64,000 bases of DNA from Stenotrophomonas nitritireducens (GCF_001700965.1 NZ_CP016756.1:2108001-2172000), one strand, 5' to 3'; positions 1-11,535 are shown, numbered from the stretch's first letter. Program-made: numbers and translations. The notes: a model not told the origin generated them from the sequence alone.

Positions 1-383
1 ATGCTGCCGTGCTCGCTGCTGCCCGGGTTGAAGTGGCCACCGGCGCTGCTGCCGTCCGGCGCGCTGCAATCACCTTTTTCGTGGATATGGAAGCCGTGTT
101 CGCTGTCCGGCTTCAGGCCGCTGATGTCGCCGCTGGCACGCAGCTGGCCATCGACCAGGCTGAAACTGATGGTGCCGGCAACCGTGCTGTCCTTGGTCGG
201 CTGCAGCTGGGCGGTGGCGATCGGCTTGGCCATTTCCGGCGGTGCGGCCGGGTCGGTGGCCGGGGTGGTCGCTGCCGGCGGGGGTACGCTGTCGGCCGGC
301 GCCGCATCGGGCTCGGCACCCTTGTTGCAGGCGGTCAGGGCCAGGGCGCTGGCGAGGAACAGGCTGGTGTGGATCAGTCGCAT
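1..383 (-). CDS. sodC: Cu/Zn superoxide dismutase lipoprotein, N-terminal part (cut by window edge)
   Basis: Superoxide dismutase of the periplasm or outer membrane that would convert superoxide to peroxide and oxygen. The visible 127 residues start with a lipoprotein signal ending in LTAC, then a Pro/Ala-rich linker of about 35 residues, then the first half of the SodC beta-barrel. Copper-ligand signatures HIHEKGDC and GGHFNP are present. The C-terminal half, including the last ligands and the active-site arginine, lies beyond base 1. The next gene on the same strand encodes a second SodC with the same motifs, so this is a tandem pair 45 bp apart. The start is the only ATG that gives a lipoprotein signal. 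Family assignment is secure; the linker makes it longer than a minimal SodC. Confidence 0.9.
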   Translation of the reverse strand, partial: MRLIHTSLFLASALALTACNKGAEPDAAPADSVPPPAATTPATDPAAPPEMAKPIATAQLQPTKDSTVAGTISFSLVDGQLRASGDISGLKPDSEHGFHIHEKGDCSAPDGSSAGGHFNPGSSEHGS

Positions 384-428
384 TGGGTAACTCCTTTGCT
401 GGTCTGGATCGAATCAGGGTTGGCGCGC

Positions 429-1001
429 TCAGCGCACCACGCGGATCACCGCACAGGCGACACGCGCACCGGCGTTGCCGGCCGGTTGGCTGCGGTAATC
501 GTCGGCCGTTGCATGCACTACCAGTGCGCGGCCGGCGACGTCGTTTGCAGCACCACCGCCGAGGGTAACGCCACGCAGGTGTACGTCGACGTGAACCACG
601 CCTTCGGCGTTGGCCTGCAGGTTGTCCATGTCGCCGGCATGATGCGCGCCAGCACCGGCACGCCCGTGCTGCTGCATGGCGGGGTTGAAGTGGCCGCCGG
701 CGCTGCTTGCATCCATCGCGCTGCAGTCGCCTTTTTCATGCACGTGGAAGGCGGCCTGCTGGCCACGCGGCAGGCCACCGATGACCCCGGTGATGTGCAC
801 GCCGCCGGTTTCGGGCACCAGCGCCAGACGGCCGCTGACCAGGCTGGCCGAGGCCGGCGCGAGATTGGCTTCAGCCATGCGGGCGGTGCTGACGGTGGCT
901 ACCGGCGGCGCAGGCGGCTCGGCCTTGGTGCCTGGGCCGGAACCACAGGCGGCAAGCAGCAGGGTGCTGGTGGCGGTCAACAGGAACAGGCACTGGCGCA
1001 T
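429..1001 (-). CDS. sodC: Cu/Zn superoxide dismutase lipoprotein (second copy)
   Basis: Complete 190-aa Cu/Zn superoxide dismutase. A lipobox LAAC follows a short hydrophobic signal, so it is probably membrane-anchored and acts in the periplasm. Metal-site signatures HVHEKGDC, GGHFNP and the late VVHATADDY are present, with the arginine-containing GNAGARVACAVI at the end, as expected for an active enzyme. A His-rich stretch HHAGDMDN contains the zinc-loop ligands. The ATG at 1001 is preceded by GAGGAG at good spacing. The upstream in-frame extension was rejected because it has no signal peptide. It lies between the Ser/Thr kinase and the partial first sodC, all on the same strand, so the two SODs may be co-transcribed. 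Confidence 0.93.
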   Translation of the reverse strand: MRQCLFLLTATSTLLLAACGSGPGTKAEPPAPPVATVSTARMAEANLAPASASLVSGRLALVPETGGVHITGVIGGLPRGQQAAFHVHEKGDCSAMDASSAGGHFNPAMQQHGRAGAGAHHAGDMDNLQANAEGVVHVDVHLRGVTLGGGAANDVAGRALVVHATADDYRSQPAGNAGARVACAVIRVVR

Positions 1002-1119
1002 CGGGAACTCCTCTGAATACATGCCGGGCAGGCATGGGTCCTGCCACGGCGTTGCGTTGTTGCGAACATGTCGCGTCAACGATGCCTGTTTGTGGCCACG
1101 CGGTCGAGCGCTGCGTCGG

Positions 1120-3603
1120 TCAATCAGCACCCGCGCCGGCCGCCACTGTACCGGTGCCTGCGGCTTCCACCTTCTGCAGGGTGGCACGCGCATCGCGCAA
1201 CGCGCCCGCATGCTGATCGCCATACACCTGGCGCATCGCCTGCAGCGCGGCGCTGGCGTGCAGGCGTGCGCTGCCGCGCTCGCCCAGGGCCAGTTCGGCT
1301 TCAGCCAGGCCGCGCAGGACTTCGGCGGTAACGTGATTGGCACGGCCCAGGCTGCGGTCCGCAATGGCCAGCAATGCCTTCTGCTCATCCCGCGACTGGC
1401 CAGCCTGGCCGGCAGCCAACAGCCAGTTGGCATGGTTGTGGCGCGCGACCAGCGTTGACAGCGACTCGGCGCCATAACGCTTCGCACACCACTCCATGCT
1501 TGCGCGGTAATGCGGCCCGGCTTCGGCAACTTTTCCCTGTTCACGCAGGGCACTGCCGAGCATGCCGCGCACCCCCATGGGATAGGCGTTGTCGGCGCCA
1601 TACATGCGTTCGTAGGCTGCCAGCAACTGCCGGAGCTCGGGTTCGGCGCCGGCAAAATCGCGCATGCGCAGCCGTGTCGTCACCAGATCACGGCGCGCAA
1701 CCAGTGTCAGCGCGTGGTCCGGGCCATTGCGCCGGGTGCGCCGCTGTACCACGTCCTCCATCAGTGCGATGGAGCGCGGGTAGTCGCCACTGGTGGACAA
1801 CATGTTCGCGTATCGCTTGGCTGCGTCCAGCCGCTGCTGGTCGTCAGCAGGACCCATGCGGTCCAGCGCATCCAGCGCCTGCTTTGCCAACTGCAGGGCT
1901 TGCTGTGCCCTGCCCTGCTGGAACCAGACCCATGCCAGCCGCGACCGCAGGTCGGACGCCAACCGCAGATGCCCGGGGCCACCCGCATCGGCCTCGGCGA
2001 TTCCCTCCTGCAATACCGCCTGTGCCTGTGCAAGCTTGCCGTTGACGACATGCATATCACCCAGTATCTGCAGCGCGCGCAGCCGTTGCTGCTGCAACCC
2101 GGGGTGCTGGTCGGCAAGCGCACGCACCGATTGCAGATGGGCGAGCGCGCGCGGGTAGTCCTCGAGCTTGATCTGGTTGGCGGCGATGATCAGCTGCATG
2201 TCCGCGAGGATGTCCGGATGTGCCGCCAGATCGTGTGGCGCACGCCGGGACGCGTCCTCCAGCACCCGCAACATCAAGCTGCGGTCCAGGCCATCGGCCA
2301 TGGCCGGGTCCATGCTGTCCAGCACCGACGCGAGGAAGCGCGAGGACACCTTGGCACGCGCTGCTTCCTGGCGTGCTTCGTGCAGCGCCCAGCTGCTGGC
2401 CGCCAGGCCCGCCAGCAGCACCAGCCCGACAACCGCGGCCGCCCCCACCATCAGACGGTTGCGGCGCGCGAACTTGCGCAGTGCCAACAGCCGGGTGCGG
2501 CCTGCCGCCTGCGGCGGGTAATGGCACAGCCAACGGCGCAGATCCTCCAGCAGCAACGACACCGACGCGTAGCGTTCGCCACGCGCAGGCCGCAACGCCT
2601 TCAACGCGATGGCGTCCAGGCCATCGCGCAACTCCCTGCGCAGACGCGCCGGCGTGCTGGCGCGGGCGCTGGCCAGCTGTTCCTGCCGCTGCGCGGCCAG
2701 CCCCTGCAGGTGCTGCGACGGCGATTGCAGCGCGTCGGCATCCACGCAGCTGCCGCAGGCCAGTTCGTACAGGATCGCGCCCAGCGAATACACGTCGCTG
2801 CGCGCGTCGACATCGCTGTCTGGCTGCGACTGTTCGGGGCTCATGTAACCCGGCGTGCCACCGCTGCTGCCGCGCTGCGCGGCCTCAGCCTCGATCGCGA
2901 TACCGAAGTCGATGATCTTCGGCGCCGGCTGCCCGTCAACACTGCCCACCAGCACATTGCCGGGCTTCAGGTCGCGATGGATCACACCTTTCTGGTGTGC
3001 GTGCTGGACCCCTTCGGCAACCCTGGCCAGCAGCGCCACGCGTTCGCGCAGACTGGCCCGGTGCTGGTCGCACCACGCGGTGATGGGCTGGCCCTGGATG
3101 TATTCCATGACCAGGTAGGCACGGCCTTCCGGGTCGGTCCCGGCATCATGGATCTGCGCGATGGCAGGGTGCTGCATATGCGCCAGCAGGCGACATTCGT
3201 ACGCGAAGTGCGCGTACCGGCGCTCGCTCAAGGCCGGCGTGTTGACCAGCTTGAGCGCGACCTCGCGGGTGTAGGCACCATCGGCGCGCTGCGCCAGATA
3301 CACCCGGCCCATGCCACCGGCCCCGATCATCCGCTCCACCGACCACGGACCAAAACGGGTGCCGGCAATCACCTCGGCCTCGGCGGCCTGCAGCAGCAAC
3401 TCGGCCGCACGTTGCATCGGCTCGCGCAGCCGCCGGGTGGCGTCGGTAGCGGCATCGGCGGCGATCAGCGCCAGCAACTCCCGCTGCAACACCGGATCGT
3501 CGGCGGTCTGCGCATGGATGAAACGGATTCGCTCGTTTTCAGGAAGATCGGTTGCTTGGCCGAACAGCTCGACCAGCCGGTTCCAGGCATCGGCGCTCAG
3601 CAT
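1120..3603 (-). CDS. Membrane Ser/Thr protein kinase with C-terminal TPR domain
   Basis: PknB-type eukaryotic-like Ser/Thr kinase, 827 aa. An N-terminal helical segment of about 80 residues precedes the kinase domain at about 90-370. The domain has the glycine loop GAGGMG (94-99), catalytic lysine in VALKL (K118), HRDLKPGN, the DFG motif and the activation-end motif TPGYMSPEQ, so it should be active. One transmembrane helix follows (VVGLVLLAGLAASSW region). The C-terminal 400 residues are TPR-like helical repeats, probably in the periplasm as the sensor or partner-binding part. In related bacteria such kinases often sit beside an ECF sigma factor; none is seen here. The substrate is unknown. 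The neighbouring sodC genes could hint at envelope stress, but that is inference only. Confidence 0.88.
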   Translation of the reverse strand: MLSADAWNRLVELFGQATDLPENERIRFIHAQTADDPVLQRELLALIAADAATDATRRLREPMQRAAELLLQAAEAEVIAGTRFGPWSVERMIGAGGMGRVYLAQRADGAYTREVALKLVNTPALSERRYAHFAYECRLLAHMQHPAIAQIHDAGTDPEGRAYLVMEYIQGQPITAWCDQHRASLRERVALLARVAEGVQHAHQKGVIHRDLKPGNVLVGSVDGQPAPKIIDFGIAIEAEAAQRGSSGGTPGYMSPEQSQPDSDVDARSDVYSLGAILYELACGSCVDADALQSPSQHLQGLAAQRQEQLASARASTPARLRRELRDGLDAIALKALRPARGERYASVSLLLEDLRRWLCHYPPQAAGRTRLLALRKFARRNRLMVGAAAVVGLVLLAGLAASSWALHEARQEAARAKVSSRFLASVLDSMDPAMADGLDRSLMLRVLEDASRRAPHDLAAHPDILADMQLIIAANQIKLEDYPRALAHLQSVRALADQHPGLQQQRLRALQILGDMHVVNGKLAQAQAVLQEGIAEADAGGPGHLRLASDLRSRLAWVWFQQGRAQQALQLAKQALDALDRMGPADDQQRLDAAKRYANMLSTSGDYPRSIALMEDVVQRRTRRNGPDHALTLVARRDLVTTRLRMRDFAGAEPELRQLLAAYERMYGADNAYPMGVRGMLGSALREQGKVAEAGPHYRASMEWCAKRYGAESLSTLVARHNHANWLLAAGQAGQSRDEQKALLAIADRSLGRANHVTAEVLRGLAEAELALGERGSARLHASAALQAMRQVYGDQHAGALRDARATLQKVEAAGTGTVAAGAGAD

Positions 3604-3806
3604 GTTGCGGGGCGCCGTACACGACGGCGCGGCACCGCTGCGCGGGAGCGGCCGTGCGGGTGCACGGGAAACGCCATGGGCATACGCCGATCAGCGCATT
3701 GCCAGCGCCGCATCCGCCTCTTGCCATGCACCAACGGTGTCGTGGTTTCCATGGGGAGCCGAGTATACATACGGCCATTCAGCTGGGTTGGGCGGGCCGT
3801 CGCAGC

Positions 3807-5235
<1,429 letters not shown>

Positions 5236-5243
<8 letters not shown>

Positions 5244-6291
5244 CGCCCACCTCCGGCGCGTCCTCGGCGGCGGGCAACGGCAGTAGCACGGTGAACACGG
5301 TATGGCCGGGGCGCGAACGGTAACTCAGCGTGCCGCGGTGTTCGCGGGCTACCTGCTGGGCCAGTGCAAGGCCGAGCCCGGTGCCTTCGGCGCGGCCGCT
5401 GACCAGCGGCAGGAACAGGTGCTCGGCTAGTTCTTCCGGCACGCCGCGACCGTCGTCGGCCACTTCAAGGCGCAGGGCAAGCGCATACGGTTGCTCGGCG
5501 ATGCGCAGGCCATGCTCCACGCGGGTACGCAGGGTGACGCTGGTGGCACCGGCCTGGATGGCATTGCGGACCAGGTTCAACAGTGCCTGGGTCAACCGAT
5601 CAGCATCACCGGCGAACTCCGGGATGCTGGGATCGTAATCGCGCAGCAGGCGTACCGACCAGCCGGCCTCGTTCTCGACCAGGCGCAGCACCCGCTCCAG
5701 CGCGGCATGGATGTTCAGCGGTGCGTGCGGGCGCTGCGGGGCCGGCGACAGCAGTTGTTCCAGCAAGGTGTTGAGGCGCTCGATCTCGGCGCCGATCAGT
5801 TCGATCAGCTCGCGTTCGTCGGCATCGCGGCCACTGGCGCGGCGCGCCAGCAGCTGCGCGGCGCCCTTGAGCCCGGCCAGTGGATTGCGCAGTTCGTGGG
5901 CCAGGCCTTTGAGCGCGGCACTGAATGCGCCCGGAAGTACCTGGGCCGGGTCGGCACCTTGGAACTCGTCCACCGGATGGGCTTCCAGCAGCCAGCCGCC
6001 CTGCTCCACCGCACTCAACCAGCCATCGGCGAAGCGCGGCGCTTCGCCCGGCAAGGCAAGGGTCAATCGCGGCAGGCGGGTCATGTCGGTCACCGGCAGC
6101 GCCAGTCGCTGCGCCAGGGCCTCGCCCTGCGCTTCCAGCGACACCAGCGGCTGACCCAGCAGGCGCCGCACGCTGACCCCCAGCCAGCGGCAGAAGGCCG
6201 GGTTGGCCCCCTGGATGCGGCCGTCCACATCACTCCAGACCAAGGGAGTGGCCATCAGATCCGGCGAAGGGCTGAAATCAGGGTCGGTCAT
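5236..6291 (-). CDS. ntrB: Nitrogen sensor histidine kinase/phosphatase NtrB (NR-II)
   Basis: Cytoplasmic histidine kinase, 351 aa, that phosphorylates or dephosphorylates NtrC under P-II control. An N-terminal PAS domain (about 10-120) is followed by the dimerisation/phospho-acceptor helix GLAHELRNPLAGLKGA, which carries the H-box histidine. The ATPase domain has an N-box (LVRNAIQAG), DDGRGV and a G2 box GTGLGLALAQ. There are no transmembrane segments, as expected for NtrB. It forms a two-gene unit with ntrC (8-bp overlap). The ATG at 6291 has no clear Shine-Dalgarno sequence. Instead an NtrC-like palindrome touches it, so translation may start at the internal ATG at residue 13 or rely on an unusual leader. 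Confidence 0.94.
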
Positions 6292-6309
6292 TGCACCAAT
6301 ATAGTGCAA
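6291..6309 (-). promoter_or_regulatory. NtrC-like binding palindrome at the ntrB start codon
   Basis: The 19-bp sequence has TTGCAC and GTGCAA arms around a 7-bp AT-rich centre. It resembles the NtrC consensus TGCACCA-N3-TGGTGCA and the glnA upstream site in this window. It abuts the ntrB ATG inside the 28-bp gap after the upstream amidase gene. That position would suit autorepression rather than activation. This is inference from sequence only. Confidence 0.6.
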
Positions 6310-6319
6310 ACCGACCGCA

Positions 6320-7057
6320 TCACTGCTTCTGCTGGAGCAGGGAGTACAGGATGCGGGCGTCTTCCACGTCGAGCTCGGCCGGTAGGGTGTCGCTGCCACG
6401 GAAGCGGCGATGGAAGGCGCGCGCGGCGGCTGCACGGTCGTCCAGCGCATAGCCGAAGGCCTGCATCGCCATCCAGCTGTCGAAGCCGGCCGGTGCCGGG
6501 CCGTGCTTGGGGTCGGGCCACAGGCCGAAACCGGCTTCGGCCAGTTGCTGCCACGGGAAGTAGCGGCTGGGGTCGGCCTTGCGGGTTGGTGCCAGGTCGG
6601 CATGGCCGATGATCTGGCTGCGCGGGATGTTGTAGCGGGTGCACAGGTCTTCGAGCAGGCGCAGCAGGGTGGCGATCTGCGGCTGGGTGAAGGGGCTGCT
6701 GCCGTTGTTGTCGATCTCGATGCCGATCGAGGTCGAGTTGAGATCGCTGAAACCACCCCAGCGGCCGCCACCGGCATGCCAGGCGCGTTCGCCATCGGCC
6801 ACAAGCTGGTAGAGGTCACCATCGCGGCCCACCAGATAATGCGAGCTCACCTGGCCACCGCTGTTGGCGGTGCGCAGCGTGTCCAGGCTCTCCTGCACCG
6901 AGCCCTGCTCGGTGTGGTGCAGCACGATCACCACCGGCTGGCGTTCGTTGTAGTTCGGCGACGGCACCCACTTCGCCAGCGGATTGCGCTCCGGCGTGGA
7001 GGTACAGGCAGTCAGCGAGGCCAACAGGGCGAGCGGCAGCAGCAGTTTGGTCTTCAT
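6320..7057 (-). CDS. AmpD-like N-acetylmuramoyl-L-alanine amidase, lipoprotein
   Basis: Amidase_2 family enzyme of 245 aa, predicted to cleave the bond between N-acetylmuramic acid and the stem peptide. The N-terminus is a lipoprotein signal ending in LTAC, so it should be anchored in the envelope, unlike cytoplasmic AmpD. Zinc-site motifs are visible: VLHHTEQG early, then IIGHADLAPTRKADP with the second histidine and the Asp/Pro end, and SHYLVGRDG between them. It may be the AmpDh2/AmpD2-type paralogue. The chosen start is the ATG at 7057 that opens the signal peptide. An ATG three codons upstream (7066) is possible, and longer extensions have no support. It lies 28 bp upstream of ntrB on the same strand and may contribute read-through into ntrBC. 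Confidence 0.87.
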   Translation of the reverse strand: MKTKLLLPLALLASLTACTSTPERNPLAKWVPSPNYNERQPVVIVLHHTEQGSVQESLDTLRTANSGGQVSSHYLVGRDGDLYQLVADGERAWHAGGGRWGGFSDLNSTSIGIEIDNNGSSPFTQPQIATLLRLLEDLCTRYNIPRSQIIGHADLAPTRKADPSRYFPWQQLAEAGFGLWPDPKHGPAPAGFDSWMAMQAFGYALDDRAAAARAFHRRFRGSDTLPAELDVEDARILYSLLQQKQ

Positions 7058-7303
7058 GTCCGGCATTGCACGTTGCCGCGCGCCGCTTTGCAAGTGCACT
7101 CGGGCATGGAATGGACGCTGCGCCGACAGCTGCGGCGATGGGGCTTGCTTGCATGGGAGGGCCTGCGCAGTGAGGTGGGAAGTCCGGCGGGTGCCGCCGG
7201 CGCGGAACAAGCGCTGCAGGTTGGGAACACTTTCTGCTGGGGATGGCTGCCCGTTGTGGCTAGGCTGGGCGGATTCGTTGTTCGGCAGTCTGCTGGAGAG
7301 GCA

Positions 7304-7525
7304 ATGCGCGATTCACTGAAACAGAAATTCATCGCCGTCTGCGATGCCAGGATCGCTGCGAAGGGCCCGACGGTAGGGCTGTCGTTCTATGCGTTTTTTT
7401 CGAATCGAAACGATGATCCGGAATCGTTGATGGAAGCGGCTACGTGGTGGATCCAGATCCATCGTCTGGATCATTTTGAGAAAGCTGAAAAGGTGAAGGC
7501 CTTGGTGTTGGCTGAGGGCCTGTAG
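7304..7525 (+). CDS. Small conserved hypothetical protein (73 aa)
   Basis: A 73-aa soluble protein starting MRDSLKQKF with GGAGAG placed well before the ATG. It is slightly acidic and tryptophan-containing (ATWWIQIHRLDHFEKAEKV), with no signal or membrane helix. No family is recognised. The gene stands alone, divergent from the amidase gene, and is followed directly by repeat DNA. Its TAG stop codon is part of the GTAG tetranucleotide that starts a palindromic repeat, so the repeat may have supplied the stop. The good ribosome site and codon use support it as real. Confidence 0.6.
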   Translation: MRDSLKQKFIAVCDARIAAKGPTVGLSFYAFFSNRNDDPESLMEAATWWIQIHRLDHFEKAEKVKALVLAEGL

Positions 7526-7718
7526 TACCGAGCCATGCTCGGCAGGGGCTTTCCCGGTAACGCCCCAAAAGCTGCCCTCACCCCAACCCCTCTCCCGTTA
7601 AACGGGAGAGGGGCTAGAGCTGTAGTGCCGAGCCATGCTCGGCAGGGGCTTTCCCGGTAATGCTCCAAAAGCTGCCCTCACCCCAACCCCTCTCCCGCAC
7701 GCGGGAGAGGGGCTTTGG
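7521..7718. repeat. Two tandem 100-bp composite repeat units
   Basis: Two near-identical units start at 7521 and 7621, exactly 100 bp apart. Each holds a GTAG-type REP hairpin (CCGAGCCATGCTCGG core) and, about 50 bp on, a second hairpin of CCTCTCCCG...CGGGAGAGG type. A partial third copy of the second motif follows near 7725. The unit lies between a small plus-strand gene and the 3' end of amtB on the other strand, so it could act as a bidirectional mRNA 3' end. Confidence 0.85.
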
Positions 7719-7769
7719 TCTGTTTCGGTAGAGGGGCTTTGGTCTTTTGCAGGAGAAGGGCCAACGCAA

Positions 7770-9185
7770 TCACGCCTCGTACGCAGACTCACCATGGGTA
7801 GTCACGTCCAAACCAGTACGTTCGGCTTCTTCGCTAACGCGCAGACCAACCAGCGCGCGTACAACCAGCAGCACCGCTGCGGTAACCGCCGCCGACCACA
7901 GCACGGTGAAGCCGACACTGACCACCTGCACCCACACCTGGTGACCGATATCCAGATCCACCTTGGTGCCGCCCAGCGACTGCGCACTGAACACGCCGGT
8001 GAGGATGGCGCCGACAATGCCACCGACACCGTGCACGCCGAATACGTCGGCGGTGTCGTCCGCCTTCAGCAGGCGCTTCAAGCCGGTCACGCCCCAGACG
8101 CAGACGATGCCGGTGACAAAACCAATCACGATCGCGCCGAGCGGACCCACGGTACCGCAGGCCGGCGTCACGCCAACCAGGCCGGCAACCGCACCGGAGG
8201 CCGCGCCCAATGCCGACGGATGGCCCTTGGTGATGGCTTCCACCAACGTCCAACCCAACACGGCGGCCGCAGTAGCAAGCACGGTGTTGATGAAGGCCAG
8301 CGAAGCCACGGTGTCAGCGGCGGCAGCCGAGCCGGCGTTGAAACCGAACCAGCCCACCCACAGCAGCATCGCGCCGATCCAGGTCAACGGCAGGTTGTGC
8401 GGCTTCAATGCGGTCTGGCCATAGCCCAGGCGCTTGCCGACGAACCACGCTGCCACCAGACCGGCGACACCGGCATTGATGTGCACCACGGTGCCGCCTG
8501 CGAAATCGATCGCGCCCATCTCGCCGAGATAACCGCCACCCCACACGATGTGCGCCATCGGGATGTAGCTCAGGGTGAACCAGAGTGCGGAGAACAGCAG
8601 CACCGCGCGGAATTTGATGCGCTCGGCGAAGGCGCCGACGATCAGTGCGGTGGTGATGCCGGCGAAGGTCGACTGGAAGGCGACGAACAGAAAATCCGGC
8701 AGTCCGGCGATAGGCGTATTGCCCACCGAGTCCGGGGTGAAGCCTTTGAGGAAGGCAAATTCCGTGAATGAGCCGAAGAATTGGTTGCCGGTACTGAATA
8801 CCGCGCTATAGCCATAGGCCACCCACAGGATCAGTACCAGCGAGAACACCACCAGCACCTGGCTGAGCACCGACAGCACGTTCTTTGCGCGCACCAGGCC
8901 ACCGTAGAACAGTGCCAGGCCGGGCACCACCATCATCAGCACCAGCAAGGTGGCGGTGAGCATCCACGCTACGTCGCCCTTGTCGAAGGTAGCTGCGGCC
9001 GCTGCCGCAGGTGCGGCTGCAGCCTGCGTTGTTGCGGCAGCCACTTCCGTGGCTGCGGGCTGCGCCTGCGTATCCTGTGCCCAGGCGCTGCTGGAAAACA
9101 TGCCCAGCATCATCGCGCCAAGTATGAAAGACAGGCACAGGCCTCCGAGCCGGGCTTTCAACCCGGTGAAAAATTCCGTTCGCAT
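7770..9185 (-). CDS. amtB: Ammonium transporter AmtB
   Basis: Ammonium channel of the inner membrane, 471 aa. A signal peptide ending in AWAQ is followed by an Ala-rich linker of about 30 residues and then the Amt core with about 11 transmembrane helices. Family signatures include GLALFYGGLVRAKN, the pore-region FQSTFAGITTALIVGAFAER, and pore histidines in GGTVVHINAGVAGL and FGVHGVGGIVGAILTG. The ATG at 9185 has GGAG upstream and opens the signal peptide. glnK lies 88 bp upstream on the same strand, the conserved glnK-amtB pairing in which GlnK blocks the channel when nitrogen is plentiful. Confidence 0.96.
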   Translation of the reverse strand: MRTEFFTGLKARLGGLCLSFILGAMMLGMFSSSAWAQDTQAQPAATEVAAATTQAAAAPAAAAAATFDKGDVAWMLTATLLVLMMVVPGLALFYGGLVRAKNVLSVLSQVLVVFSLVLILWVAYGYSAVFSTGNQFFGSFTEFAFLKGFTPDSVGNTPIAGLPDFLFVAFQSTFAGITTALIVGAFAERIKFRAVLLFSALWFTLSYIPMAHIVWGGGYLGEMGAIDFAGGTVVHINAGVAGLVAAWFVGKRLGYGQTALKPHNLPLTWIGAMLLWVGWFGFNAGSAAAADTVASLAFINTVLATAAAVLGWTLVEAITKGHPSALGAASGAVAGLVGVTPACGTVGPLGAIVIGFVTGIVCVWGVTGLKRLLKADDTADVFGVHGVGGIVGAILTGVFSAQSLGGTKVDLDIGHQVWVQVVSVGFTVLWSAAVTAAVLLVVRALVGLRVSEEAERTGLDVTTHGESAYEA

Positions 9186-9273
9186 TGTCGACTCCGGTTG
9201 TGGGGGTGGAACCTGCCAGCGACCCGTTGTCACCTGGCGGTCGCTGCCGCCGGAGGACGGGTTCAGCGGGCTC

Positions 9274-9976
<703 letters not shown>

Positions 9977-11386
9977 TCAGCTCGCGTAGTACAGCTGGTA
10001 TTCCAGCGGATGGGTAGCGGCGCGGAACGCGGTCACTTCCTTCATCTTCAGCGCGATGTAGGCATCGATGAAGTCGTCGCTCATCACGCCACCGGCCTTG
10101 AGGAACTCGCGGTCCTTGTCCAGTGCTTCCAGCGCCTGGTCCAGCGAGGAACACACCTGCGGGATCAGCTTCTCTTCTTCCGGCGGCAGGTCGTACAGAT
10201 CCTTGTCGCTCGGTGCGCCCGGGTCGATCTGGTTCTTGATGCCGTCCAGGCCGGCCATCATCAGCGCGGTGAAGGTCAGGTAGCCGGACTGGATCGGGTC
10301 CGGGAAACGCATTTCGATGCGGCGTGCCTTCGGGTTGGACACCCACGGAATGCGGCACGAAGCCGAACGGTTGCGGGCCGAATAGGCCAGCATCACCGGT
10401 GCTTCGAAGCCCGGCACCAAGCGCTTGTAGCTGTTGGTGCCGGAGTTGGCGAAGGCATTGATCGCACGGGCGTGCTTGAAGATGCCGCCGATGTACCACA
10501 GCGCCATCTGGCTCAGGCCGCCGTAGCCGTCACCGGAGAACAGGTTGTTGCCACCCTTGGCCAGCGACTGGTGCACGTGCATGCCGCTGCCGTTGTCGCC
10601 GACCAGCGGCTTGGGCATGAAGGTCACGGTCTTGCCGTTGCGGTGGGCAACGTTCTTGATCACGTGCTTCATGCGCTGCAGTTCGTCAGCCTTGGTGACC
10701 AGGGTGTTGAACTTGGCGCCGATCTCGCACTGGCCGGCATTGGCCACTTCGTGGTGGTGCACTTCGACTTCGATGCCGACCTTTTCCAGCACCTTGCACA
10801 TCTCGGCGCGGATGTCGTGCAGCGAGTCGGTCGGCGGCACCGGGAAATAACCGCCCTTCACTGCCGGACGGTAGCCGGTGTTGGTGCCGTCATAGCTCTT
10901 GCCGGTGTTCCAGGAACCTTCTTCAGAGTTGATCTTGTAGAAGCTGTTGCCCATGTCGTTGGCGAACTGGACCGAATCGAAGATGAAGAATTCCGGTTCC
11001 GGGCCGAAGAAGGCCAGGTCGGCGATGCCGGAGGACTTCAGGTAGGACTCGGCGCGCTTGGCGATGCCGCGCGGGCAGCGGCCGTAGCCCTGCATGGTGG
11101 CCGGGTCGAGCACGTCGCAGGTCAGCACCAGGGTCGGGTCGGCGTAGAACGGGTCGATGTAGGCGCTGTCAGCGTCCGGCATCAGCACCATGTCCGATTC
11201 GGCGATGCCCTTCCAGCCTGCGATGGAGCTGCCGTCGAACATCTTGCCTTCTTCAAACAGCGACGGCTCGATGATCGAGGCCGGGAAGGTCACGTGCTGC
11301 TCGATGCCACGCATGTCGACAAAACGCAGGTCGATGAACTCGATCTGGTTGTCCTTGATCAGCTTCTCAACATTTTCCAGCGACAT
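9977..11386 (-). CDS. glnA: Glutamine synthetase, type I
   Basis: Forms glutamine from glutamate, ammonia and ATP, the main ammonium assimilation step; cytoplasmic dodecamer. It is 469 aa, the usual GSI length. Recognisable segments include [13 protein letters not shown], metal-binding region [29 protein letters not shown], and the adenylylation tyrosine in DLYDLPPEE, marking the GSI-beta regulated subtype. The ATG at 11386 is chosen because GAGG lies 9 nt upstream. A TTG three codons earlier (11395) is open but lacks such a site. Control is by a sigma-54 promoter and NtrC boxes described separately. Confidence 0.98.
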   Translation of the reverse strand: MSLENVEKLIKDNQIEFIDLRFVDMRGIEQHVTFPASIIEPSLFEEGKMFDGSSIAGWKGIAESDMVLMPDADSAYIDPFYADPTLVLTCDVLDPATMQGYGRCPRGIAKRAESYLKSSGIADLAFFGPEPEFFIFDSVQFANDMGNSFYKINSEEGSWNTGKSYDGTNTGYRPAVKGGYFPVPPTDSLHDIRAEMCKVLEKVGIEVEVHHHEVANAGQCEIGAKFNTLVTKADELQRMKHVIKNVAHRNGKTVTFMPKPLVGDNGSGMHVHQSLAKGGNNLFSGDGYGGLSQMALWYIGGIFKHARAINAFANSGTNSYKRLVPGFEAPVMLAYSARNRSASCRIPWVSNPKARRIEMRFPDPIQSGYLTFTALMMAGLDGIKNQIDPGAPSDKDLYDLPPEEEKLIPQVCSSLDQALEALDKDREFLKAGGVMSDDFIDAYIALKMKEVTAFRAATHPLEYQLYYAS

Positions 11387-11426
11387 CGGGTGCAACCTCG
11401 AATTGATGGTGACGTGCCTGTATCAA

Positions 11427-11442
11427 AGCAAATGGCGTGCCA
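11427..11442 (-). promoter_or_regulatory. Sigma-54 promoter of glnA
   Basis: On the minus strand TGGCACG, four bases, then TTGCT matches the sigma-54 -24/-12 consensus TGGCAC-N5-TTGCW exactly. Transcription would start about 12 bases downstream (near 11415), giving a leader of roughly 30 nt before the glnA ATG. Confidence 0.88.
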
Positions 11443-11506
11443 ACTTTTTGTTAACTACAAGTTGTTGTTTTGATTGGCATCCGTGGAAAACTGCCAGTGG
11501 TTATAA

Positions 11507-11521
11507 GCACCAATTTGGTGC
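11507..11521. promoter_or_regulatory. NtrC binding site 1 upstream of glnA
   Basis: GCACCAATTTGGTGC is a perfect 7-1-7 palindrome matching the NtrC consensus. It lies about 92-106 bp upstream of the predicted glnA start point, the normal distance for an NtrC enhancer acting by DNA looping. Confidence 0.88.
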
Positions 11522-11535
11522 TGTTTTCGTGCCAT

